The translations under genes were made by a program, and so were the position numbers. A stretch of DNA of 51,585 nucleotides from Bacteroidales bacterium (GTDB taxonomy: Bacteria; Bacteroidota; Bacteroidia; Bacteroidales; P3). Under the pieces are notes generated by a model, which saw only the letters and a program-made list of their open reading frames with translations, had not been told where the DNA came from and did not search any database. The stretch lies in contig JAFTDW010000044.1 in NCBI GenBank assembly GCA_017454015.1, positions 1 to 51,585 of the forward strand. The letters run 5' to 3'. Shown piece by piece: positions 1 to 7,183 of this stretch; position 1 is the first letter of the stretch; each line of letters begins with the position of its first letter.

Positions 1-321
1 GAGTTGGAAATATTCAGGCAGGCGCATTGAGTCAGCTGTGTATCTGTAGTGCTCGGGGGCCGCTGCGGACGGTATCTCCTTCGAGGGTATCCCCGCCACT
101 CCTATGACTCGTAGAGAGGTGTCTATATAGCAATATCTGGCGAATATGACCGACGCATCATATTTAAATACCCACCCCTGTGCGTTACCATAGCAGTCGG
201 CCCAGTGGTTGTCCCAATAATAATAGGTGGGTTCGCGCTGGCCCCACTGCAAGGTGTATACCTGCGAAAAGGAGGTCGTGGCAGACATCAAGGCTATTGC
301 TATTATTATGAGTTTTTTCAT
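1..321 (-). CDS. Secreted hypothetical protein, C-terminal part beyond window edge
   Basis: Reading leftward from an ATG at 319-321, the frame stays open for 107 codons to the window edge, so the C-terminus is missing. The first ~20 residues (MKKLIIIAIALMSATTSFSQ) look like a signal peptide with cleavage near Ser-Gln, so the protein is exported. The mature part is rich in Tyr, Trp and Asp and has two Cys in the visible section. I do not recognise a domain. The gene lies 125 bp downstream of another small secreted protein on the same strand and could share its transcript. Many Bacteroidales proteins of this look carry a T9SS tail, but the end is not visible here, so that remains a guess. Confidence 0.6.
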   Translation of the reverse strand, partial: MKKLIIIAIALMSATTSFSQVYTLQWGQREPTYYYWDNHWADCYGNAQGWVFKYDASVIFARYCYIDTSLRVIGVAGIPSKEIPSAAAPEHYRYTADSMRLPEYFQL

Positions 322-446
322 TATTCTATGGTGATGGGTGATGAAAACAATCAGAGCGGGTACAGCTACTTATCTTAACATACTTGGGGTGTCGGTATAA
401 TGGGATGGAGAGCTATTATGTGTATGGTTTGGTTTTAATATTGGGG

Positions 447-893
447 TTAGTAGGCTCCTGTGCCTCCGTCGGTGCGGATGAAGGTTTGTTGTACGGAGTA
501 TACTCCAAGGTAGGCGCGTTCCGACGACGGGGTGCGGAAGTATATGGTTAGGTCGCCATTGGGCACCTGGAAATCCCAGAAGTTGTATGCGTAGTAGCTC
601 AGCGTCTCAAGGTCAACGACAAAACTCTGGTCTAAGTTGTTGCCGGTCTGCACACTGACGAGGTCGCTGATATTGTAGATGGTGGCACCAACGGGTACGG
701 TGTCGGTTACGAAAAACGAGTTGGCAGAGTAACGGCAGTACCACTGTATCTTCTCCTCAGGCATGTTGTTAAGTATGGTTTGGTTGTAGCCTGTGTGGGG
801 CAGCACTATCTGTCGGCAATCGCGCATTTGAGCCTGTACAGAGGCGAAAGCAGCTGTTACTATCAGAATACACAGTATGACTCCTTTTTTCAT
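447..893 (-). CDS. Small secreted hypothetical protein (148 aa)
   Basis: Complete frame with a clear N-terminal signal peptide (MKKGVILCILIVTAAFASVQ, cleavage around AQA/Q), so it is exported to the periplasm, outer membrane or outside. The mature ~125 residues are rich in Tyr, Asn, Thr and aromatic residues, with two Cys, and look like a small beta-rich domain. No lipobox, transmembrane segment or recognisable T9SS tail is present. It lies where rnfA would be expected after rnfE, but it is not a membrane protein and has no similarity to RnfA. A TAnnTTTG-like -7 box lies just upstream at 932-939 on the same strand. Function unknown. Confidence 0.7.
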   Translation of the reverse strand: MKKGVILCILIVTAAFASVQAQMRDCRQIVLPHTGYNQTILNNMPEEKIQWYCRYSANSFFVTDTVPVGATIYNISDLVSVQTGNNLDQSFVVDLETLSYYAYNFWDFQVPNGDLTIYFRTPSSERAYLGVYSVQQTFIRTDGGTGAY

Positions 894-931
894 GGCAATG
901 GTTCTTTAATATTCCTTTTCTTATTATAGAG

Positions 932-960
932 CAAAGCTACCGTTGTTTGGTTACGGTAGC
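932..960 (-). terminator. Hairpin ending the rnf operon, overlapping a -7 box
   Basis: A perfect 8-bp inverted repeat, GCTACCGT (936-943) / ACGGTAGC (953-960), with a 9-nt loop lies 20 bp after the rnfE stop. Read leftward, the 3' arm runs into TTTGCTC, a weak T-tract, so it could be an intrinsic terminator of the rnf transcript. The 3' arm also contains TAGCTTTG (932-939 on the minus strand), which fits the Bacteroidota -7 consensus and is placed to drive the 148-aa secreted gene. No -33 TTTG is found at the right distance. Confidence 0.5.
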
Positions 961-980
961 CATGCATTTTTAACATTTTG

Positions 981-1577
981 TCACGCTTTCTCCGCTTTGC
1001 GGCGCAGGTGGGCTATAAGTGCCATTAGCAGTCCGAGGCAGATGAATCCGCCCGGGGGGAGTATGAAGAGAAGCATGCCGTCGTTGCCTCCGATGAAGTT
1101 GTACCCAAATATGGAGCCACTGCCTAGCATCTCGCGCACCATGCCTACAAGTGTCAGTGCCCAGGTGAAGCCCAGGCCCATGAACAGGCCGTCGAGCAGG
1201 GAGTGCCATACGTTGTTCTTCGATGCAAAAGCCTCGGCGCGTCCGAGCACTATGCAGTTGACAACGATAAGGGGGATGAAGAGTCCGAGCGACTCGTTGA
1301 GGTCGGGCAGGTATGCCGCCATGAAAAGCTGCACCACGGTTACAAAGGTGGCAATAACCACTATGAATGCGGGTATGCGCACCTTGTCGGGTATCACCGA
1401 TTTGAGCAACGATATAACGATGTTCGACATCATTAGCACAAAGGCCGTGGCCAACCCCATGCACATGCCGTTGACTGCCGAGGTGGTGGTGGCAAGGGTG
1501 GGGCACATGCCAAGCACGAGCACCCATGTGGGGTTCTCTGATATGAGTCCGTTCTTGATTATCTGTGTGGCTTTCAT
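981..1577 (-). CDS. rnfE: Rnf complex membrane subunit RnfE
   Basis: RnfE is an integral membrane subunit of the Rnf complex, which couples ferredoxin:NAD+ oxidoreduction to ion pumping across the inner membrane. The 198-residue protein has the RnfE/NqrD signature SENPTWVLVLGMCPTLA near residues 14-30 and six hydrophobic segments; the length is normal for the family. RnfE and RnfA are homologous, but the SENPTWV opening marks this one as E rather than A. It is the last gene of the leftward B-C-D-G-E run, 31 bp after rnfG. The usual following gene, rnfA, is absent: 87 bp downstream an unrelated secreted protein begins on the same strand. Confidence 0.93.
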   Translation of the reverse strand: MKATQIIKNGLISENPTWVLVLGMCPTLATTTSAVNGMCMGLATAFVLMMSNIVISLLKSVIPDKVRIPAFIVVIATFVTVVQLFMAAYLPDLNESLGLFIPLIVVNCIVLGRAEAFASKNNVWHSLLDGLFMGLGFTWALTLVGMVREMLGSGSIFGYNFIGGNDGMLLFILPPGGFICLGLLMALIAHLRRKAEKA

Positions 1578-1608
1578 TTGTTGTCTGCTTCTTTTTTGGG
1601 GTGGTTGG

Positions 1609-2169
1609 TTATTTGCCTTTCTCGAAGGTTTCGTATGCGTTGTTCACTGCCTCGCAGAATGCGCGCGAGGTGATGGTCGAGCCGCTTATGGCGTCAACCT
1701 CTCCGCCGTCTTTCTTCACCGACAGTTTGGTCTCGCCCGGGTTTTTGCCAATGATGCAGCCTTTGCCGTCTTTCTGGAACCAGTCGGCGGCCTTGGCTCC
1801 GAGTCCCGGGGTCTCGTTGGTCTGGAGCACTTCGTAGCCGTACACTTGCCCGGCAGCGTCGAACCCTACCATGACGCCCAGGCGTCCGCCGAAGCCTTTC
1901 TCGCTTGACGACTCAACGGCGACACCAACCAACTCGTTGTTGGCGTCGTAGCCGTAGTTGCAGTTTATGCCGTCGATAGTCTTCTCTTCCAATGTGGCAA
2001 ACTGAGGTAGTACTTTCTTGATTGCGGCCTCTTTCTTTGCCGCTTCAGCGGCGGCTATGGGCTCTTTGGTGACTGCACTGACTAAGGCCAGCACGGCGGC
2101 GGCCACTATGGCTATCACCGTGAGTGACAATAGCATGTTTACCAATGTGGATTGTGCTTTCTTTGCCAT
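1609..2169 (-). CDS. rnfG: Rnf complex FMN-binding subunit RnfG
   Basis: RnfG carries a covalently bound FMN on the periplasmic side of the Rnf complex. The protein has one N-terminal membrane anchor (from about MLLSLTVIAIVAAAVLALV) and an FMN-binding domain ending in ISGSTITS, where Thr165 (186-aa numbering) is the expected flavin attachment residue of the S(G)xTxS motif. I chose the ATG at 2167-2169 (MAKKAQSTLVNML). The open frame reaches 2277, but the extra 36 residues would overlap rnfD and do not resemble a family N-terminus. About 80 bp separate it from rnfD and 31 bp from rnfE, consistent with a single operon. Confidence 0.92.
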   Translation of the reverse strand: MAKKAQSTLVNMLLSLTVIAIVAAAVLALVSAVTKEPIAAAEAAKKEAAIKKVLPQFATLEEKTIDGINCNYGYDANNELVGVAVESSSEKGFGGRLGVMVGFDAAGQVYGYEVLQTNETPGLGAKAADWFQKDGKGCIIGKNPGETKLSVKKDGGEVDAISGSTITSRAFCEAVNNAYETFEKGK

Positions 2170-2249
2170 CTCTATATGATGTTTACGTTTTTTTTGTGTG
2201 AGTGTTTTATGTTCGTTGGTTGCGTGATAGTAACGTATGCCGGAATCAA

Positions 2250-3245
2250 CTATTTGGCAAACCGGGCAGGCTTGCACCAGCGGTTGAGCAGCGGTGTCAC
2301 GGAGTTCATGAGCAGTATTGCAAAGCTTACGCCTTCGGGATAGGAACCCCAGTTACGTATTATTATAGTAAGGAGTCCGCAGCCGCAGCCGAATATCAGT
2401 TGGGCGCTCTTCGACATTGGCGAGGTTACCATGTCGGTGGCCATGAAGCAGGCTCCGAGCATGATACCACCGGTAAGTATGGTGGTCAGCGGGTCGATGT
2501 ACTGGTCGGGGTTTACAAGCCAGAGTATGCCGGCAAACACAAAGGCACTGCCTATAAACGACACTGGTATGTGCCAGCTTATAACCTTGGTGCAGAGCAG
2601 GTAGATGGCCCCTATGAGTATTGCCAGCGCCGAGATCTCGCCAAGCGAGCCGCCCATGTGGCCGAGGAAGATCTCCCACAGCGAAGGCAGTCCGTTCTCG
2701 GCTATCACGCTTTGCACGGTGGCTCCCTCATGGGTCAACCCCTCCTTGATGATGCCCAGCGGCGTGGCACCGCTGACGGTGTCGAGCGACATGGGAAACC
2801 ATTTGCCCACTGTAGGCCATGTGGTCATCTGTACGGGAAACGAGATGAGCATGAACACACGCCCCACCAGTGCGGGGTTGAACGGGTTTTTGCCCAGGCC
2901 GCCGAACGCCATCTTGCCTATACCCATGGCAACGAGCGCACCAATGGCCACTATCCATATCATTTCTGCTGTGGCAGGCACGTTGAAGGCAAGCAGTAGG
3001 CCTGTTACAACAGCCGACCCGTCGCAGATTGTGGTGGGGGTCTTGAGCATGAACTTCTCTATCAGCCACTGCACCAGCAGGCACACTCCTACCGATACGG
3101 CACTGATAAGTAGCGCATTAAGCCCATAAAAGGCTATGGCGACAAGCAACATCGGCACCAATGCCATGTTGACACGCCACATAATCTTCTTTGTCGATTC
3201 GTCGCTATGCACATGCGGCGAGCCCGATACCTTCAACAACTTCAT
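2250..3245 (-). CDS. rnfD: Rnf complex membrane subunit RnfD
   Basis: RnfD is a polytopic membrane subunit that binds FMN covalently. The 331-residue protein starts with the typical SGSPH(V/I)HS stretch, has many hydrophobic helices, contains DGSAVVTGLLLAFNVP (residues 75-90) and GKNPFNPALVGRVF (118-131), and has the flavin attachment motif VSGATPLG with Thr161. Length and motif order are normal for the RnfD/NqrB family. It lies between rnfC (about 70 bp gap) and rnfG in the leftward rnf operon and should act with them in ferredoxin-linked ion pumping. Confidence 0.94.
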   Translation of the reverse strand: MKLLKVSGSPHVHSDESTKKIMWRVNMALVPMLLVAIAFYGLNALLISAVSVGVCLLVQWLIEKFMLKTPTTICDGSAVVTGLLLAFNVPATAEMIWIVAIGALVAMGIGKMAFGGLGKNPFNPALVGRVFMLISFPVQMTTWPTVGKWFPMSLDTVSGATPLGIIKEGLTHEGATVQSVIAENGLPSLWEIFLGHMGGSLGEISALAILIGAIYLLCTKVISWHIPVSFIGSAFVFAGILWLVNPDQYIDPLTTILTGGIMLGACFMATDMVTSPMSKSAQLIFGCGCGLLTIIIRNWGSYPEGVSFAILLMNSVTPLLNRWCKPARFAK

Positions 3246-3314
3246 ATATCTTGTTTTCAGTAAGTTTTGTTCAACATTATTAATGATTGTAGCCTAATCA
3301 CAAGTGACGGGGCA

Positions 3315-4673
3315 CTATTTCTTTTTTGCCGCCATGATCATGCGGAGTTTGTTTTTGCCAAGTCTAATCTCGTCGGTCAGCGGCTTGTTGGCGGGGCAGC
3401 TGTAAAGGCAGCAGCCGCACTCTATGCAGTCCAGTATGTTGTTGGCGCCAGCCTCCTCGTACTTGCCGTTGTTCACAAGCGACGAGAAGAGATAGGGCTC
3501 AAGCCCCATGGGGCAGGCGTTCATGCATTTGCCACAGCGTATGCAGTTGCTCTCCTCGCCACGGGTGGCTTCGCTCTCGTCTATGATAAGCACGCTCGAC
3601 GCTCCTTTCACTGTGGGGCCGTCGAGGTTGCTCATGGCTTTGCCCATCATCGGGCCGCCGCTTATCACCTTGCCGGTGGTGGGGGGCAGCTCGCCTATTG
3701 CGTGGCGTACTATCTCGCCGTAGCTTATGCCTATGCGTACCTGGTAGTTGTGCTGCTGCTCTTTGGTGAGCATCTTGCCCGTAACGGTCAGTATGTTCTC
3801 TATCAGGGGCTTGTTTTTCTGTATTGCCTCGTACACCGCAAAGGTGGTGCCTACGTTGCTTACAACACAACCCACGTCGATGGGCAGCTTGCCGCTCGGC
3901 ACCCTCCGGCCTGTTATGGCGTTGATGAGTTGCTTCTCGGCACCTTGTGGGTATTTCATCTTCAGCGGCTCTACAATTATGCCCTCGAAGTTCTTGGCCA
4001 TCTCCTGCATCACGCGTATCGGCTCGGGCTTGTTGTTTTCAATGCCGATGTATGCGTTGGGCACTCCCAGTGCCTTGCGCAGTATGCTGATGCCTATGCA
4101 TATCTCCTCGGCATGCTCCATCATGACGCGGTGGTCGGAGGTGAGGTAAGGCTCGCATTCCACGGCGTTGATTATCAGATATTCGGCTTTCTTGCCTTCG
4201 GGTATGCTGTATTTTATGTGGGCAGGGAAGGTGGCTCCTCCAAGACCCACAATGCCTTTCTCTTTCAGTTTGGCAACAATCTCGGCAGGTGTGAGGTCGC
4301 ATTCCTTCTTGATGTCGGGGGTGCGGTCTATATCGTCCATCCACTCATCGCCCTCCACATCGATGTATATGGCCGGTTTGGCAAGCCCGAAGGGGTCTTT
4401 GCAGGGCTCTATCTTGGCCACCGTGCCGCTTACGGGTGAGTGTACATTGGCACACATAAAGGCTTGCGCCTCACCGATAAGCTGACCGGTTTTCACCTTG
4501 TCGCCTTTGTTGACTATCGGGGTGGCAGGGGCTCCAAGATGTTGGTTCATAAGCACTACCACCTGCTTGGGCAGCGGGAACTGCTCTATGGCTGCGTGGG
4601 TGGATATCTTGTTGTCATTCGGGTGAACACCACCCATGGCGAATGTCTTCATTGTCTGCTGCTTAAATTTCAA
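3315..4673 (-). CDS. rnfC: Rnf complex iron-sulfur/NADH-binding subunit RnfC
   Basis: RnfC is the peripheral subunit that binds FMN and NAD(H) and carries two [4Fe-4S] clusters. Seen here: a barrel-sandwich start (MGGVHPNDNK), the glycine-rich GLGGATFPAHIK region typical of the NuoF-like flavin/NADH domain, and two ferredoxin-type cysteine sets near the C-terminus (C377, C380, C383, C387 and C416, C419, C422, C426). The 452-residue length is normal. The ATG at 4673 gives seven extra residues; an internal ATG at 4652 (MKTFAMGG) matches family N-termini equally well. The gene starts 14 bp after rnfB. Confidence 0.95.
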   Translation of the reverse strand: MKFKQQTMKTFAMGGVHPNDNKISTHAAIEQFPLPKQVVVLMNQHLGAPATPIVNKGDKVKTGQLIGEAQAFMCANVHSPVSGTVAKIEPCKDPFGLAKPAIYIDVEGDEWMDDIDRTPDIKKECDLTPAEIVAKLKEKGIVGLGGATFPAHIKYSIPEGKKAEYLIINAVECEPYLTSDHRVMMEHAEEICIGISILRKALGVPNAYIGIENNKPEPIRVMQEMAKNFEGIIVEPLKMKYPQGAEKQLINAITGRRVPSGKLPIDVGCVVSNVGTTFAVYEAIQKNKPLIENILTVTGKMLTKEQQHNYQVRIGISYGEIVRHAIGELPPTTGKVISGGPMMGKAMSNLDGPTVKGASSVLIIDESEATRGEESNCIRCGKCMNACPMGLEPYLFSSLVNNGKYEEAGANNILDCIECGCCLYSCPANKPLTDEIRLGKNKLRMIMAAKKK

Positions 4674-4687
4674 CGGTTAAATGATGA

Positions 4688-5557
4688 CTATTGGTTTACG
4701 GGAGCTGCGGGCTCGGATGCCTCTTTCTTCACCGGCTGCGGGAAGTTCACGGCGTGTATGCTGCCCGACGGGCATTCGGCGACGCATTTGCGGCACATCT
4801 TGCACACATTGTAGTCTATGTATGCAAGGTTGTTCTCAACTTTTATGGCGCCAAACGGGCAGGTCTTCATGCACTTGCCGCAACCTATGCAGGCCACGGA
4901 GCACGACTTCTTGGCTATGCTGCCTTTCTCCTTGTTGTTGCAGGCTACATATACCCTGCGGTTCTGCTTGCCCTTGTTGCGCAGCTCAATGACGCCGCGG
5001 GGGCAGGCTTTGACACAGGCGCCGCAGGCAACGCATTTGTCCTCGTCGACCTCGGCTATACCTGTCTCAGGGTTGACCTTTATAGCGTCGAACTGGCAGG
5101 CTTTCACGCAACTGCCAAGACCCAGGCAGCCAAAGGCGCAGCCGCTCTCGCCAGCGTAGAGGCTGTTGGCGAAGGCGCAGTCCTGAAGACCGTCGTATGA
5201 GTTCTTGGATGTGGCTTTGTCGCAGCTGCCACCGCAACGCACCACTGCCACCTTGGGCTCAGCGGCTTCGGCGGCGCAGCCCAGCAGTGCGGCCACCTTC
5301 TGGGCCACAGCAGGACCACCGGCAGGACAGCTCAGGCCGTCCATGTTGCCTTGCTTCACAAAAGCCTCGGCCATGGCTCGGCAACCGGCTTTTCCGCACC
5401 CGCCACAATTGGCACCGGGTAGCACCTCGGCTATCTCGTCTATCAGCGGGTCTTCTATCACTTTGAATTTCTGTGCCACAAAGTACAGAACTACAGCAAA
5501 TACCGCGCCGGTGACTCCCAGCACGAGCACTGCAATGAGAATGGGGCTAAAACTCAT
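4688..5557 (-). CDS. rnfB: Rnf complex electron-entry subunit RnfB
   Basis: RnfB accepts electrons from ferredoxin. The 289-residue protein has one N-terminal membrane helix (residues ~5-28), then the (Fe-S) domain with C51, C54, C59 and C77, then several ferredoxin cluster motifs (including CVACGACVKACP, CIGCGKCMKTCP and CKMCRKCVAECP), giving an unusually cysteine-rich C-terminal half as in anaerobic Bacteroidales. It is the first gene of the leftward rnf operon. A RseC/SoxR-reducer gene, which often precedes rnfB in this group, is not present; upstream there are 183 bp of AT-rich DNA and then meaB. Confidence 0.95.
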   Translation of the reverse strand: MSFSPILIAVLVLGVTGAVFAVVLYFVAQKFKVIEDPLIDEIAEVLPGANCGGCGKAGCRAMAEAFVKQGNMDGLSCPAGGPAVAQKVAALLGCAAEAAEPKVAVVRCGGSCDKATSKNSYDGLQDCAFANSLYAGESGCAFGCLGLGSCVKACQFDAIKVNPETGIAEVDEDKCVACGACVKACPRGVIELRNKGKQNRRVYVACNNKEKGSIAKKSCSVACIGCGKCMKTCPFGAIKVENNLAYIDYNVCKMCRKCVAECPSGSIHAVNFPQPVKKEASEPAAPVNQ

Positions 5558-5680
5558 ATTGTATTACCTTAATTTGTGTTTTTTTTGTTGTCTTGCTAAT
5601 AACCCTGTTTTGGGCTATATGGTAGTGTTATAAATCGTTACGGCGTTTTTCGCCAGTTTTATATTTATATATTTAATATG

Positions 5681-5688
5681 CAAATATA
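5681..5688 (-). promoter_or_regulatory. Probable -7 box of the rnf operon promoter
   Basis: TATATTTG on the minus strand fits the Bacteroidota -7 consensus TAnnTTTG and lies about 125 bp upstream of the rnfB start in AT-rich DNA. No exact TTTG is found at the -33 distance. The leader it implies contains a short hairpin, GGCG-AAAAA-CGCC read leftward, near 5642-5655. Confidence 0.45.
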
Positions 5689-5740
5689 CGATTTTTATTT
5701 CAATCCGAAGAAAAACATTGAATTAAGTTTAAACAGTTTC

Positions 5741-6853
5741 TTAACTTTGTGGGGGCAGCAGGGTGGTCACAAGGTTCTCGGCGGCGTTGTAGGGCGACAC
5801 CTTGTTGTCGAGAATGTCCTGTTGTGCCTTCTGCATCATCTCGTCTATCCCTGGCAGCGAGAGGAATCTGTTTTTAAGGGTGTTGTCGATGGTCTCCGAC
5901 AGTATTCTGAGATTTTGGCGGCGCCTTTTCTCGTAGAAGTAGCCGCTTTCTTTGGTGAAGGCAACATACTGGGTTATAGTGTCCCACAAGTCTTTTAGCC
6001 CCAGCTCGGTGTATGCCGAGCAGAGTTTCACCTGTACGGGAAATCCCGACTCTGGGGTGGGGAAGAGGTGCAGCGCATTGCGGAACTGGGTGGCTGCCAG
6101 TTCGGCACGCGTGGGGTCTATGTCGGACTTGTTGATGGCTATGGCGTCGGCCATCTCCATGATGCCTCGCTTTATGCCTTGCAGCTCGTCGCCTGTGTTG
6201 GCAAGCTGCAGCAGCAGGAAGAAGTCGACCATGGAGTGCGCCGCAACCTCCGACTGCCCTACACCTACTGTCTCTATGATGACTATGTCGAAACCGGCAG
6301 CTTCGCAGAGAGTTATGATTTCGCGCGTCTTGCGGGCGACCCCGCCGAGCGACCCTGCCGTGGGGCTTGGGCGTATAAAGGCTTTGGGGTCTACCGACAG
6401 CTTCTCCATGCGCGTCTTGTCGCCAAGTATGCTGCCCCCCGAGCGTTCGCTCGACGGGTCGATGGCAAGTACCGCCACATTGTGGCCTTGGCTGGTGAGC
6501 ATCTTGCCCAGGGCTTCTATCGTGGTGCTCTTGCCAGCCCCGGGAACGCCAGTTATGCCCAGCCGTATCGACTCGGTGGCATGTGGCAGACAGCGCGTGA
6601 TCACTTCTCGCGCCTTTTCGCTATGTGCTGGTAATGTGCTCTCAACCAGTGTTATGGCTCTGCTTAGCGTGGTGCGGTTTCCTTCTATAATGCCTTTAAC
6701 AAGTTCATCTATAGAGGGTTCGGCGTGTTTGGCTTTTTTCATGCGTTGCAAGTAGGCCGAATTTACCTGAGAGGGTTGCGAAACACCTGCTTGAACACTG
6801 AGTGCAGGGGTGTAGTCGAAGTTGGAGTAGAGTTTTTTGTCGTCGGATGCCAT
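5741..6853 (-). CDS. meaB: Methylmalonyl-CoA mutase-associated GTPase MeaB
   Basis: MeaB (ArgK family) is a G3E P-loop GTPase that guards and reloads adenosylcobalamin-dependent methylmalonyl-CoA mutase, a key enzyme of the succinate-propionate pathway of Bacteroidales. The 370-residue protein has a Walker A motif GVPGAGKST at 102-110, an AIDPSSERSGGSILGDKTRM stretch diagnostic of the family, the ETVGVGQSE switch region and the base-specificity motif NKSD. It has an N-terminal extension of ~45 residues before the helical arm. The mutase genes themselves are not in the window. The gene is divergent from the tRNA-Met gene and follows nothing else, so it is probably transcribed alone. Confidence 0.95.
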   Translation of the reverse strand: MASDDKKLYSNFDYTPALSVQAGVSQPSQVNSAYLQRMKKAKHAEPSIDELVKGIIEGNRTTLSRAITLVESTLPAHSEKAREVITRCLPHATESIRLGITGVPGAGKSTTIEALGKMLTSQGHNVAVLAIDPSSERSGGSILGDKTRMEKLSVDPKAFIRPSPTAGSLGGVARKTREIITLCEAAGFDIVIIETVGVGQSEVAAHSMVDFFLLLQLANTGDELQGIKRGIMEMADAIAINKSDIDPTRAELAATQFRNALHLFPTPESGFPVQVKLCSAYTELGLKDLWDTITQYVAFTKESGYFYEKRRRQNLRILSETIDNTLKNRFLSLPGIDEMMQKAQQDILDNKVSPYNAAENLVTTLLPPQS

Positions 6854-6906
6854 AGTGCGCTGGTTGTATGTGTGTTGAGTGTTATTTTTGCTATGATTTT
6901 ATTATG

Positions 6907-6914
6907 CAAAGATA
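6907..6914 (-). promoter_or_regulatory. Probable -7 box of the meaB promoter
   Basis: TATCTTTG on the minus strand fits TAnnTTTG and lies 54 bp upstream of the meaB ATG. No good TTTG -33 element is seen. It sits back-to-back with the tRNA promoter, forming a divergent promoter pair. Confidence 0.5.
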
Positions 6915-6933
6915 CTGCTATTTTGAAAAATAT

Positions 6934-6965
6934 TTTGTGTGTATGGGGAAAAATGTGTATCTTTG
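6934..6965 (+). promoter_or_regulatory. Promoter of the tRNA-Met gene
   Basis: TTTG at 6934-6937, then a 20-bp spacer, then TATCTTTG at 6958-6965, matches the Bacteroidota -33/-7 promoter (TTTG-N19-21-TAnnTTTG) very well. The predicted transcription start is about 15 bp before the tRNA 5' end. Confidence 0.75.
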
Positions 6966-6986
6966 CAGCGATTTTCGATTGTTTGA

Positions 6987-7060
6987 GGCGGGATAGCTCA
7001 GCTGGTTAGAGCGCTGGATTCATAACCCGGAGGTCATCAGTTCAAGTCTGATTCCCGCTA
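6987..7060 (+). tRNA. tRNA-Met (CAU anticodon)
   Basis: A full 74-nt cloverleaf can be drawn: acceptor 6987-6993 with 7053-7059, D arm GCTC/GAGC, anticodon loop TTCATAA, variable loop AGGTC, and T arm ATCAG/CTGAT around TTCAAGT. CCA is not encoded (the discriminator A is followed by CAAG). Pair 1:72 is a G-U wobble, and the bottom of the anticodon stem has an A31-C39 mismatch. The D stem has C11-G24 and the initiator-type C1 x A72 is absent, so elongator Met is more likely than initiator. A lysidine-modified tRNA-Ile(CAU) cannot be excluded. Confidence 0.9.
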
Positions 7061-7071
7061 CAAGTCAAGAG

Positions 7072-7104
7072 GAGAATGCTGAGTAAGTGTTCTCTCTTTT
7101 TTTT
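7072..7104 (+). terminator. Intrinsic terminator after tRNA-Met
   Basis: GAGAATGCT (7072-7080) pairs with AGTGTTCTC (7086-7094) over 9 positions, two of them wobbles, around a 5-nt loop. Eight consecutive T follow at 7097-7104. This is a classic rho-independent terminator 12 bp after the tRNA, separating it from hemW. Confidence 0.8.
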
Positions 7105-7183
7105 GTAACTATGTTTCTCGCAGACACCGCAGAAATTATTTCAGCCAACCTGTCAACCCAATAACGTTCACCCCAACAACCCT

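Noticed and set aside
894-980. Possible remnant of rnfA after rnfE
   Set aside because: Only 87 bp, mostly hairpin and AT-rich DNA; no frame resembling RnfA.
943-1908. 321-codon plus-strand frame opposite rnfE and rnfG
   Set aside because: Shadow of two well-supported rnf genes; the translation shows no domain.
2170-2277. N-terminal extension of RnfG
   Set aside because: It overlaps the end of rnfD and is polar and Cys/His-rich. The ATG at 2169 gives a normal RnfG start.
3267-4439. 390-codon plus-strand frame opposite rnfC
   Set aside because: Shadow of rnfC, whose cysteine motifs and neighbours make it certain.
5742-5749. TAACTTTG on the plus strand resembling a -7 box
   Set aside because: It lies at the 3' end of the leftward meaB gene with no plus-strand gene downstream and no -33 element; taken as chance.
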